Positions 1 through 5,552 of a stretch of 9,024 nucleotides of DNA are shown here, one piece after another. The stretch comes from Actinomycetota bacterium (GTDB lineage: Bacteria > Actinomycetota > Actinomycetes > Streptosporangiales > Streptosporangiaceae), in contig PLIQ01000503.1 in NCBI GenBank assembly GCA_003140115.1, positions 275 to 9,298 on the forward strand, written 5' to 3'. How positions within the stretch are numbered: the first letter of the stretch is position 1; each line of letters starts with the position of its first letter. A program made the position numbers and the translations under genes. The notes under the pieces were generated by a model that saw only the letters and a program-made list of their open reading frames with translations, did not search any database and had not been told where the DNA came from.

Positions 1-233
1 GGCTCGGATTCCGGATCGGGCACGGCCGTCGGGAGCGAGTCCTCCTCGGGATCCGGGCGGGGCCGCTGATGCGGCGGCCACGGTCCGGCGACCGGCTGGC
101 CGGCCACCTTGAGGTAATCGATCAGCTCGGGCCAGGCCCACACGGTCGGGCTCTTCCCGGTCTTGGGAGCGTGCTCGATCAGCTCGTAGAGCCGCGGGTT
201 ACCGCGGCTGTGGCCGTCCGATTCGATTCGCAT
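1..233 (-). CDS. Unrecognised protein, 5' part only (cut by window edge)
   Basis: An open frame of 77 codons runs from an ATG at 233-231 to the left edge with no stop, so the C-terminus is missing. The start is supported by a GGGAG ribosome-binding sequence 8 bases upstream (242-246) and by reading away from the preceding dyad-rich gap. The protein begins MRIESDGHSRGNPRLYE and contains an aromatic, charged stretch (VWAWPELIDYLKVAG, about residues 31-45). A Pro/Asp/Glu-rich segment follows (about residues 50-77). I see no signal peptide, membrane segment or catalytic motif, and I do not recognise the family. It is on the same strand as the LysR gene, 141 bp downstream of it, with a possible hairpin between, so it is probably a separate transcription unit. 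It looks like a soluble small protein or a folded N-terminus followed by a flexible acidic linker, which is inference from composition only. Confidence 0.6.
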   Translation of the reverse strand, partial: MRIESDGHSRGNPRLYELIEHAPKTGKSPTVWAWPELIDYLKVAGQPVAGPWPPHQRPRPDPEEDSLPTAVPDPESE

Positions 234-249
234 GCTGAGTACTCCCGGC

Positions 250-291
250 ACTGGACAGTACTGACGGCTAGCGGTCAGTTGTGACCGTCAA
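250..291. promoter_or_regulatory. Cluster of dyad half-sites upstream of the 1-233 gene
   Basis: The gap upstream of the truncated gene holds ACTG-GA-CAGT (250-259), TGACGG (262-267), CGGTCA (272-277), TGACCG (282-287) and CCGTCA (285-290). CGGTCA-GTTG-TGACCG (272-287) is a perfect inverted repeat with a 4-base centre. On the minus strand a TTGACG (291-286) could be a -35 element, but no good -10 hexamer lies 16-18 bases downstream of it. TACTGT at 260-255 is a possible -10 without a clear partner. The spacing and repetition look like an operator, but no regulator can be assigned from sequence. Confidence 0.4.
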
Positions 292-322
292 CATGATCCA
301 CCGGCCCGGACCGTCCCGCAAT

Positions 323-350
323 GCACGAATAAGTTCTTGCTTAAGCGTGC
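323..350. terminator. Imperfect hairpin downstream of the LysR gene
   Basis: GCACG (323-327) pairs with CGTGC (346-350), and inside it TAAG (330-333) pairs with CTTA (340-343) around a six-base loop. A 2x2 internal mismatch separates the two stems. It begins about 25 bases after the LysR stop codon on the minus strand, in a locally AT-richer stretch. There is no U-tract, so it would be the weak or I-shaped kind common in actinobacteria. It could instead be part of the control region of the gene at 1-233. Confidence 0.35.
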
Positions 351-374
351 TGCTTTCGGGCGTCTTGGCTGGTC

Positions 375-1331
375 TCAGCTCCAGATGGTGACGTAAACCG
401 GGGGCCGGAACCGGGACGGCGGGACGCCGCCGGCCGGCGAGCGCATCAGGTGCATGGCTTCGGGTGTGCTCAGGTAACGGCGGAAGGAGCTGGCCGCCGT
501 GCTCTGGTGCTGCCGCTCGAGCAGGGTCACGTGCCAGCAGGCGTCCACCCGGCAGCCGGGTTGGTCGACCCGGGACAGCTCACCCCGGCGCAACTGCTGG
601 GCGACCAGGTGCTCGACCGCGGGTGCGACCCCCGTCCCGTCCGCGGCCGCGGCCCAGGCGGCGGTCTGGTTGGGGAAGACCCTGATCTGGTTCTCGGGGA
701 TGCCCAGGCCGGAGAGCATCTGGCCGATCTCGCTGTCCGGATCGGTACCGGAGGGATCTACGAACCACAGCCACTGGCGCGGACCACCGCGCAGCCGGGG
801 CTGGCCGGCCGTCACGACCACCAGCCGGTACCGGAAGATCGGTTCGGTCACCAAGGTCAGGGCCGGGTCGTCCAGCAGCTTGCGCGGGTCGCAGCCGATG
901 GCCACGTCGGCCAGCCGGTTCGCGATCAGGACGTTCATCTCCTTGGTCGCCGCGACGCCCGCCGAGACCTCGACCGAGCCGGCGAAGCGTTTGGTGAACG
1001 CCTCGGTCAGCGGGCTGACCATGAACTCGGCGACGGTGGAGCTGGACACCACCCGCAACTGCTCGGGGGCGCCCTGCGCGGCGCGGACCGCGGCATGGGC
1101 CTCGGCGCCGAGCACGACGATCTGCGAGGCGGTGGCGAGCAGCCGCGAGCCTCCGGCGGTCAGGGTCATGCCGACCGGCCCGCGGGTGACCAGCTGGTCA
1201 CCAAGGTGCAACCGCAGCGCCGACAGGGCCTGGGAGACGGCCGATTCGCTGACGCCAAGCGCGTTGGCGGCGGCCGTCACCGAGCCGAGCCGGGCCACCA
1301 GGACGAACGCGTTCAGCTGGGTAAGCGTCAT
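375..1331 (-). CDS. LysR-type transcriptional regulator
   Basis: This 318-residue protein has the standard length and layout of the LysR family. An N-terminal winged helix-turn-helix spans about residues 2-62, with the recognition region TAAANALGVSESAVSQALSA at about 19-38. The effector-binding domain spans about 90-300 and includes the late segment VFPNQTAAWAAAADGTGVAPAV. Such proteins act as cytoplasmic tetramers that bind a co-inducer. The effector here cannot be read from sequence. The ATG at 1331 was chosen because the protein then begins MTLTQLNAFV, exactly at the family's N-terminus; the frame stays open further upstream but overlaps menD. No Shine-Dalgarno sequence precedes it, and a CATAAT at 1346-1341 places a start site at or near the ATG, suggesting a leaderless message. 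It starts 61 bp after menD's stop on the same strand, so read-through from menCD is also possible. LysR genes usually control a divergent neighbour; here none is present, so autoregulation or a distant target is likely. Confidence 0.9.
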   Translation of the reverse strand: MTLTQLNAFVLVARLGSVTAAANALGVSESAVSQALSALRLHLGDQLVTRGPVGMTLTAGGSRLLATASQIVVLGAEAHAAVRAAQGAPEQLRVVSSSTVAEFMVSPLTEAFTKRFAGSVEVSAGVAATKEMNVLIANRLADVAIGCDPRKLLDDPALTLVTEPIFRYRLVVVTAGQPRLRGGPRQWLWFVDPSGTDPDSEIGQMLSGLGIPENQIRVFPNQTAAWAAAADGTGVAPAVEHLVAQQLRRGELSRVDQPGCRVDACWHVTLLERQHQSTAASSFRRYLSTPEAMHLMRSPAGGVPPSRFRPPVYVTIWS

Positions 1332-1348
1332 GGCATGATCATTATGCC
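1332..1348. promoter_or_regulatory. 17-bp palindrome with embedded -10-like element at LysR start
   Basis: GGCAT-N7-ATGCC is a perfect 5-7-5 inverted repeat that directly abuts the LysR start codon (1331). On the minus strand it contains CATAAT (1346-1341), a good match to the -10 hexamer, nine bases before the A of the ATG. No convincing -35 element lies upstream. A regulator bound here would block RNA polymerase and translation start, so this is a natural autorepression site. The match to the general LysR T-N11-A box is not exact, so assignment to this LysR protein is inference. Confidence 0.45.
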
Positions 1349-1360
1349 TGCTCGGCGCGC

Positions 1361-1377
1361 TGGCGACGACATCGCCA
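1361..1377. terminator. Short hairpin after menD
   Basis: TGGCGA (1361-1366) and TCGCCA (1372-1377) form a perfect 6-bp stem with a 5-base loop, 15 bases past the menD stop codon (1395-1393) and just before the LysR start region. No U-tract follows in the minus direction. It may attenuate menCD read-through into the LysR gene, or it may be an additional binding dyad. Confidence 0.3.
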
Positions 1378-1392
1378 ATCCGGCCCGGCCCG

Positions 1393-3093
1393 CTACCGGA
1401 CCGACCGGACGGCCGCGGCGGCCGCCTCACGCAGCCGCTCGCGCAGCGCCGCGCCGGCCGCGCGGTCGGTCTGCGCCTCCACGATCCGCAGGCCCGTACC
1501 CGGCAGCGCCTTGCCGAGGTCCTCGGGCTGGTCCAGACGCTGGTAGGGCAGGCCGAACGCGGCGGCCAGGTGATCCAGGCCGGCCCCGTGCGGCGTGCCG
1601 AAGAGCCGCTCGAACGAGCCGGTGAACGAGGCCTGCTCCAGCGTGGAGAAGATCCCGCCGCCGTCGTTGTTGACCACGACCAGGCACAGATCGGGTCGCG
1701 GCTCACTCGGCCCGAGGGCCAGGCCCGGCGCATCGTGCAGGAAGGCCAGGTCCCCGATCAGGGCGAACGCCGGGCCGCGGTGGGCCAGCGCGGCCCCGAT
1801 CGCCGCCGACACGGTGCCGTCGATGCCGCTGGTCCCCCGGCTGGCCAGGACGCGGACGTCGGCGCGGGTTACCGCATGAACATCAATATCCCGAACGGGC
1901 ATACTGCTTGCGGCCCACAAAAGTGCGTCCTCCGGGAGCCACAGGACCAGGTCCCGGGCCAATCGGGGCTCAGTCAGGCCATCTTCCTCGTCTAGGACGG
2001 CGTCGACCGCGCGCCGGGCCGCGTCGTCGGCCCGTCGCCACCCCTCCAGCCAGGGCGTCGTCCTGGCCGACGCGGCGAGCCGGATCCCGGAGGCGACGTC
2101 GGTGGCGGCCCGCTGCGGGTCCGCCCAGCGTCCCGGACCCTGCTCGATGACCACGTGCCGGGCGGCGGGCCCGGCCAGCAGGGCCGACTGGGGGCGGGAC
2201 AGCCCCGGCCGCCCGGCCGACACGATGACATCGGGCCGGTGCGCCGCCATGAATTCCGGCGTCGCGAGCAGGTACTGGTACGCGGGCAACGCATTGGGCC
2301 CGCGCCTGGCCCCCGACGACGGCTCGGCGAGCAACGGCCAGCCGGCCTGCTCGGCCAGGTCCACCAGCGCTGCCGCGTCATAGTCACCGTCGCCGCAGAT
2401 CACCACGCCGCGTTCGGTCCAGGGCAAATCGAGCTGACCCGCGCCGGTGCCACCCGGCTCGAAGCGGGTCCACGGCCTGGCGTCCGGACGCCCGTCCAGC
2501 GGCTCGGGCCAGTCGTGGTCCCCGGCGGCGCCGGGCCGGCCGTCGGGCGTGAGCGGATCGCGGAAGGCCAGGTTGAGGTGGACCGGCCCGGCGAACCCGC
2601 CCGCGCTGCCCGCCGCGTACCCCCAGCCCTGGCAGGCCAGCGAACGCCAGTAGGCCACCGCCCCGGCGCGCCGTTCGGGCACGCCGGCCTCGCAGAACCA
2701 GCGCACCGCGCTGCCGTACAGCTTGATCTGATCGATGGCCTGGTTGGCGCCGGTGCTGCTGAGCTCGGGGGGCCGGTCGGCGGTCAGCACCAGCAGCGGG
2801 ACGCCGGACTCGTCGGCCTCGATCACGGCCGGGTGGAAGTTGGCCGCCGCCGTGCCCGAGGTACACAGCACCGCCACCGGCCGCCGGCTCGCCTTGGCCA
2901 GGCCCAGAGCGGTGAACGAGGCGGACCGCTCGTCGATCCGGACGTGCAGCCGCAGCCTGCCGCGCTGCTCTAGGTCACCGAACGCCATGGCCAGCGGGGT
3001 GCTCCGCGATCCCGGAGCGATGACCACCTCGCGCAGTCCGCACCGGACCAGCTCGTCGCAGAACGCCAGGCCGAACGCGGTGGACGGGTTCAC
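1393..3093 (-). CDS. menD: MenD, SEPHCHC synthase (menaquinone biosynthesis)
   Basis: MenD is a thiamine-diphosphate enzyme that condenses isochorismate with the succinic semialdehyde unit from 2-oxoglutarate. The product is 2-succinyl-5-enolpyruvyl-6-hydroxy-3-cyclohexene-1-carboxylate. The 566-residue length is normal. Visible family motifs are APGSRSTPL (26-34), the cofactor-activating glutamate in DERSA (Glu55), the TSGTAAAN segment (78-85), and SMPVRD (397-402). RGTSGIDG (419-426) and the ThDP/metal motif GDLAFLHD...NNDGGG (447-480) follow. The start is a GTG at 3093 because the protein then begins at the conserved N-terminus (VNPSTAFG). GAGGAG lies 8 bases upstream, inside the end of menC. 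The GTG overlaps menC's TGA by four bases (GTGA), so the two genes should be translationally coupled. The frame stays open upstream of the GTG, but that part is menC's shadow. Codons around residues 399-409 are unusually AT-rich compared with the rest of the gene. Confidence 0.96.
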   Translation of the reverse strand: MNPSTAFGLAFCDELVRCGLREVVIAPGSRSTPLAMAFGDLEQRGRLRLHVRIDERSASFTALGLAKASRRPVAVLCTSGTAAANFHPAVIEADESGVPLLVLTADRPPELSSTGANQAIDQIKLYGSAVRWFCEAGVPERRAGAVAYWRSLACQGWGYAAGSAGGFAGPVHLNLAFRDPLTPDGRPGAAGDHDWPEPLDGRPDARPWTRFEPGGTGAGQLDLPWTERGVVICGDGDYDAAALVDLAEQAGWPLLAEPSSGARRGPNALPAYQYLLATPEFMAAHRPDVIVSAGRPGLSRPQSALLAGPAARHVVIEQGPGRWADPQRAATDVASGIRLAASARTTPWLEGWRRADDAARRAVDAVLDEEDGLTEPRLARDLVLWLPEDALLWAASSMPVRDIDVHAVTRADVRVLASRGTSGIDGTVSAAIGAALAHRGPAFALIGDLAFLHDAPGLALGPSEPRPDLCLVVVNNDGGGIFSTLEQASFTGSFERLFGTPHGAGLDHLAAAFGLPYQRLDQPEDLGKALPGTGLRIVEAQTDRAAGAALRERLREAAAAAVRSVR

Positions 3094-4085
3094 CGGCGCA
3101 GCTCCTCGGCCAGCGGGGCCCACCGTGGCACCTCGCCGAGGAATTTCGTCGCGACCGCCGCCCGGTCCCGCCACGGCGCCGGGTCGGTCTCGAAGCGCGC
3201 CAGCTGGGCCGCGTCCACCGCGGGGCGGCGCACCGGCAGCTCGCCGGCCTCGGGCACCAGCGGGTCGGCGGTGACGTCGCCGGCCAGCAGTGACATGGTG
3301 GCCAGGCCGCACGCGTAGGGCAGTTCGGGCAGCGCGGCGGCCAGCGCCACCCCGGCGGCGAGCCCGACCGAGGTGTCGACCGCGCTGGATACCACCACGG
3401 GCAGGCCGCAGGCCTCGGCCACCGCCAGCGCGGCCTGGACGCCGCCCAGCGGCTGGACCTTCAGCACCACGATGTCGGCCGCGCCCGCGGCCCGGACCCG
3501 CAGCGGGTCCTCCGCGCGCCGGATAGACTCATCCGCCGCGATCGGAATATCGACTTTTCGACGTAGCTCGGCGAGCTCATCCAGGGTGGCGCAGGGCTGC
3601 TCGGCGTACTCGAGCCCGAAGGAGGCCAGCCGCCGCAGCATGCGTGCCGCCTGCCCGACCTCCCAGCCGCCGTTGGCATCGACCCGGATCCGGCCGGACG
3701 GGCCGAGCGCGTCGCGGACCGCCTCGACCCGCTCGATGTCCGCCGCCTCGGCCTGTCCCCGCTCGGCCACCTTGACCTTGGCCGTCCGGCAGCCTGAGGC
3801 GGCGACGATCCGCGCCGCCTGCTCGGGTCCGACAGCGGGCACCGTCACGTTCACCGCGATCCGGTCCCGGACCGGCGCGGGCCACGTCCCGGTCGCCGAT
3901 TCCAGCGCGCTGGCCAGCCACCGCGCGCACTCCCGCGGCCCGTACTCGGCGAACGGCGAGAACTCCCCCCAGCCCGCCGGCCCCTCGATCAGCGCCCCCT
4001 CCCGCACGGTAACGCCCCTGAATTTCACCGGCATGGGGATGGCGAACGCCCGCAACCCCTGGAGCAGCCCGGCCCAGTCGGTCAT
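3090..4085 (-). CDS. menC: MenC, o-succinylbenzoate synthase
   Basis: MenC is an enolase-superfamily enzyme that dehydrates the SHCHC intermediate to o-succinylbenzoate. The 331-residue protein shows the complete catalytic set. The KVK motif carries the general base (Lys103, Lys105). The metal ligands are Asp136 (VDANGG), Glu162 (YAEQP) and Asp185 (AADES). The second lysine is Lys209 (VVLKV). The capping-domain segment GWGEFSPFAEY (39-49) is also typical. Two starts are possible, GTG at 4091 or ATG at 4085, two codons apart. I prefer ATG 4085 because it overlaps the stop codon of an upstream leader ORF as ATGA, and neither start has a good Shine-Dalgarno sequence of its own. menC leads the menCD pair, overlapping menD by four bases. 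menE diverges from the other side of the short promoter region. Confidence 0.95.
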   Translation of the reverse strand: MTDWAGLLQGLRAFAIPMPVKFRGVTVREGALIEGPAGWGEFSPFAEYGPRECARWLASALESATGTWPAPVRDRIAVNVTVPAVGPEQAARIVAASGCRTAKVKVAERGQAEAADIERVEAVRDALGPSGRIRVDANGGWEVGQAARMLRRLASFGLEYAEQPCATLDELAELRRKVDIPIAADESIRRAEDPLRVRAAGAADIVVLKVQPLGGVQAALAVAEACGLPVVVSSAVDTSVGLAAGVALAAALPELPYACGLATMSLLAGDVTADPLVPEAGELPVRRPAVDAAQLARFETDPAPWRDRAAVATKFLGEVPRWAPLAEELRR

Positions 4086-4177
4086 GGGCACCCAGTGAGA
4101 ATGGTCATACCCGCGCGAGAGTGGTCCTGGGTGTGGTCCTTCCCTGGTTCCGGGCCAGACGGCTGGCAGTCGGTCAC
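4082..4177 (-). CDS. Putative 31-residue leader peptide coupled to menC
   Basis: A perfect AGGAGG (4189-4184) stands six bases before a GTG at 4177. It opens a 31-codon frame reading VTDCQPSGPEPGKDHTQDHS and ending in MTILTGCP. Its TGA (4084-4082) overlaps menC's ATG as ATGA. This is by far the best ribosome-binding site in the men region, while menC itself has none, so ribosomes probably enter here and pass to menC. The start sequence TGACCGACTG recurs exactly at menC's own start, so the two starts read VTDC and MTDW. The segment KDHT-QDHS comes from a 12-base spaced repeat of AGGACCAC. GC at third positions is lower (about three quarters) than in neighbouring genes, so the peptide may have no function beyond loading ribosomes. 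There is no run of one amino acid to suggest classical attenuation. It could also be a relic of a duplicated menC start. Confidence 0.45.
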   Translation of the reverse strand: MTDCQPSGPEPGKDHTQDHSRAGMTILTGCP

Positions 4178-4183
4178 TCGTAA

Positions 4184-4189
4184 CCTCCT
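4184..4189 (-). promoter_or_regulatory. Strong ribosome-binding site feeding the menC leader
   Basis: AGGAGG with a six-base spacer (TTACGA) to the GTG at 4177. It stands out because menC and menE lack recognisable Shine-Dalgarno sequences. It decides that translation on the menCD message begins 92 bases upstream of menC's ATG. Confidence 0.6.
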
Positions 4190-4202
4190 AAGGTCCGGGA
4201 TC

Positions 4203-4210
4203 TAACCTTA
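4203..4210. promoter_or_regulatory. Symmetric, possibly bidirectional -10 element between menE and menC
   Basis: TAACCTTA reads TAACCT on the plus strand and TAAGGT on the minus strand, each fitting the TANNNT core of a sigma-70 -10 element. On the plus strand it ends nine bases before menE's GTG (4217), so menE would be leaderless, in agreement with its missing ribosome-binding site. On the minus strand it would start transcription near 4198-4195, giving a short leader before the AGGAGG at 4189. Neither direction has a clear -35. A second TAACCT lies 22 bases upstream on the plus strand (4181-4186). Confidence 0.45.
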
Positions 4211-4216
4211 ACGATC

Positions 4217-5440
4217 GTGACGAACCGGTCTTTGCACGCGGTCCTGGTCGACCGGACGGGCCCGCGGCTGCTTGAGTTGCTGGCGGCGGCGCTCGACGGC
4301 AGCGGGCCGGCTATCGCCCCGCTGGACGCCGGTCTGCCCCAGGCCCGGCTGGCCGCACTGATCGAGGCGCTGGCCCCGGCCAGCGTGGAGGGGCCGGACG
4401 GTGTCACCACGGCCCGTTCGGGCCAAGCAGAGGGAGTGGCCGAAGATACGGTGGTCGTCGTCGGCACGTCGGGGTCCACCGGAGCGCCGAAGGGGGTCGA
4501 GCTCAGCGCCGCCGCGCTGTTGCACTCGGCGCGGGCGTCGCTGGCCAGGATCGGGGCCCGGCCAGGTGAGCGGTGGCTGTGCTGCCTGCCCGCCACGTAC
4601 ATCGCCGGGATCCAGGTCCTGGTACGTTCGCTGGTCAGCGGCACCGACCCGGTGCTGGCCGACCGCGCCGACGCGCAGACGGTCGCCGCCTCCGGATGTG
4701 CCCACGTCTCCCTGGTCCCGACTCAGCTCCGGCGATTGCTCGATGTCGATATATCGATAAGTCAGGATTTGTCGCATTCGCTGGCTGGGTTCCGGTCGGT
4801 ACTGCTGGGCGGGGCCGCCGCGCCGACCGGCTTGCTGGAGGCGGCCCGGGCCGCCGGGGTGCCGGTCGTGACCACCTACGGGATGACCGAGACCTGCGGC
4901 GGGTGCGTCTACGACGGAGTCCCGTTGGATGGGGTGCAGGTCCGCATCGGCGACGATGAGAGCATCTGGATCGGCGGGCCGGTGCTGTTCTCCGGTTACC
5001 TCGGCGGGGCCAGGGCGCCCGGTGACGGGTGGCTACGGACGAGCGACCTGGGCCGGATGGATTCCGCGGGGCGACTGGTCGTGCGCGGCCGCGCGGACGA
5101 CGTGATCAACACCGGCGGGGCCCTGGTGGTGCCCGGCGAGGTGGCGGCGGTGCTGCTCACGTATCCCGGCGTCCGGGACGCGGCGGTTCTGGGCGAGCCC
5201 GATCCGGAATGGGGCGAACGGGTCATAGCGGTCGTGGTGCCGGCCGACCCCGCCGACCCGCCGACCCTCGAATTGCTCCGTCTCCATGTGCAGGAGCGCC
5301 TGCCGCGTTACGCTGCTCCGAGCAGGGTCGCGGTGGTCGAGGCCGTTCCCATGCTGTCGAGCGGGAAGCACGACCTCCCCCGGCTCAGGCGAGAACTGCT
5401 ACGGCGGGAACAAACTGAGGCGGAGAACGTTAATTATTAG
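4217..5440 (+). CDS. menE: MenE, o-succinylbenzoate-CoA ligase
   Basis: MenE is an adenylate-forming (ANL superfamily) ligase that activates o-succinylbenzoate with ATP and joins it to coenzyme A, giving the substrate of MenB. The 407-residue protein is at the short end of the superfamily, as is usual for actinobacterial MenE. Motifs in order are the P-loop TSGSTGAPKG (84-93), TYGMTE (220-225), TSDLG (275-279) and the hinge region GRADDVINTGG (291-301). The catalytic lysine is in SGKHDL (Lys384). The GTG at 4217 is taken as the start because no stop or better start lies between it and the P-loop domain. A -10-like TAACCT stands just upstream and there is no Shine-Dalgarno sequence, which fits a leaderless message. 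Residues 176-188 (DVDISISQDLSHS) are encoded by AT-rich, rare codons including two ATA, unlike the rest of the gene. The last codons (AAC GTT AAT TAT TAG) are AT-rich too. menB is not adjacent. Confidence 0.94.
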   Translation: MTNRSLHAVLVDRTGPRLLELLAAALDGSGPAIAPLDAGLPQARLAALIEALAPASVEGPDGVTTARSGQAEGVAEDTVVVVGTSGSTGAPKGVELSAAALLHSARASLARIGARPGERWLCCLPATYIAGIQVLVRSLVSGTDPVLADRADAQTVAASGCAHVSLVPTQLRRLLDVDISISQDLSHSLAGFRSVLLGGAAAPTGLLEAARAAGVPVVTTYGMTETCGGCVYDGVPLDGVQVRIGDDESIWIGGPVLFSGYLGGARAPGDGWLRTSDLGRMDSAGRLVVRGRADDVINTGGALVVPGEVAAVLLTYPGVRDAAVLGEPDPEWGERVIAVVVPADPADPPTLELLRLHVQERLPRYAAPSRVAVVEAVPMLSSGKHDLPRLRRELLRREQTEAENVNY

Positions 5441-5463
5441 TGCCCGGACAATGTGCTCCGCTG

Positions 5464-5535
5464 ATGACTGCGCGGGGAAACGAAGGGTACTTGGTGGAAG
5501 CCCGTGAACGACGTATGGATCGCGTGCGTATTTAG
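5464..5535 (+). other. Possible 23-codon upstream ORF before the sigma factor gene
   Basis: An ATG at 5464 opens a frame reading [20 protein letters not shown] and then VRI. Its TAG (5533-5535) lies in the TTTAGGAGG sequence just before the sigma gene's ribosome-binding site. It has no ribosome-binding sequence of its own, and its codon use is not strongly GC-biased at third positions. It could be a translated leader that controls sigma synthesis, or chance. It would be truncated if transcription starts at the GGGTAC element inside it. Confidence 0.2.
5466..5519 (+). promoter_or_regulatory. Candidate promoters for the sigma factor gene
   Basis: Two weak candidates lie in the 112 bp gap after menE. 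GACT (5466-5469), 15 bases, then GGGTAC (5485-5490) fits the GNNT-N14-16-GGGTAC form described for the stress sigma factor SigB of Streptomyces. TTGGTG (5491-5496), 17 bases, then TATGGA (5514-5519) is a partial housekeeping match. The AT-rich end of menE (5429-5440) might also contribute. Either candidate leaves a leader of some 30-55 bases. Read-through from menE is also possible, because no hairpin separates the two genes. Confidence 0.25.
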
Positions 5536-5552
5536 GAGGAGGGAGGTGTCTC

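Noticed and set aside
450..1625. Long open frame (391 codons) on the plus strand opposite the LysR gene and menD end
   Set aside because: It is a GC-bias shadow: the protein is Gly/Arg/Pro-rich with no motif, and the opposite strand has clear LysR and MenD motifs.
2155..2973. 272-codon open frame on the plus strand opposite menD
   Set aside because: Low-complexity Arg/Gly/Pro composition without motifs; menD on the other strand is complete and typical.
4121..4140. Repeat of GTGGTCCT (12-base period) as a possible CRISPR or regulatory array
   Set aside because: Only two copies, no spacer structure; it is explained as a short repeat inside the leader ORF.
4746..4757. TCGATATATCGA palindrome in menE as an insertion or attachment site
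   Set aside because: The reading frame is intact and no flanking repeat, integrase or foreign sequence is present; it is kept only as part of the rare-codon observation.
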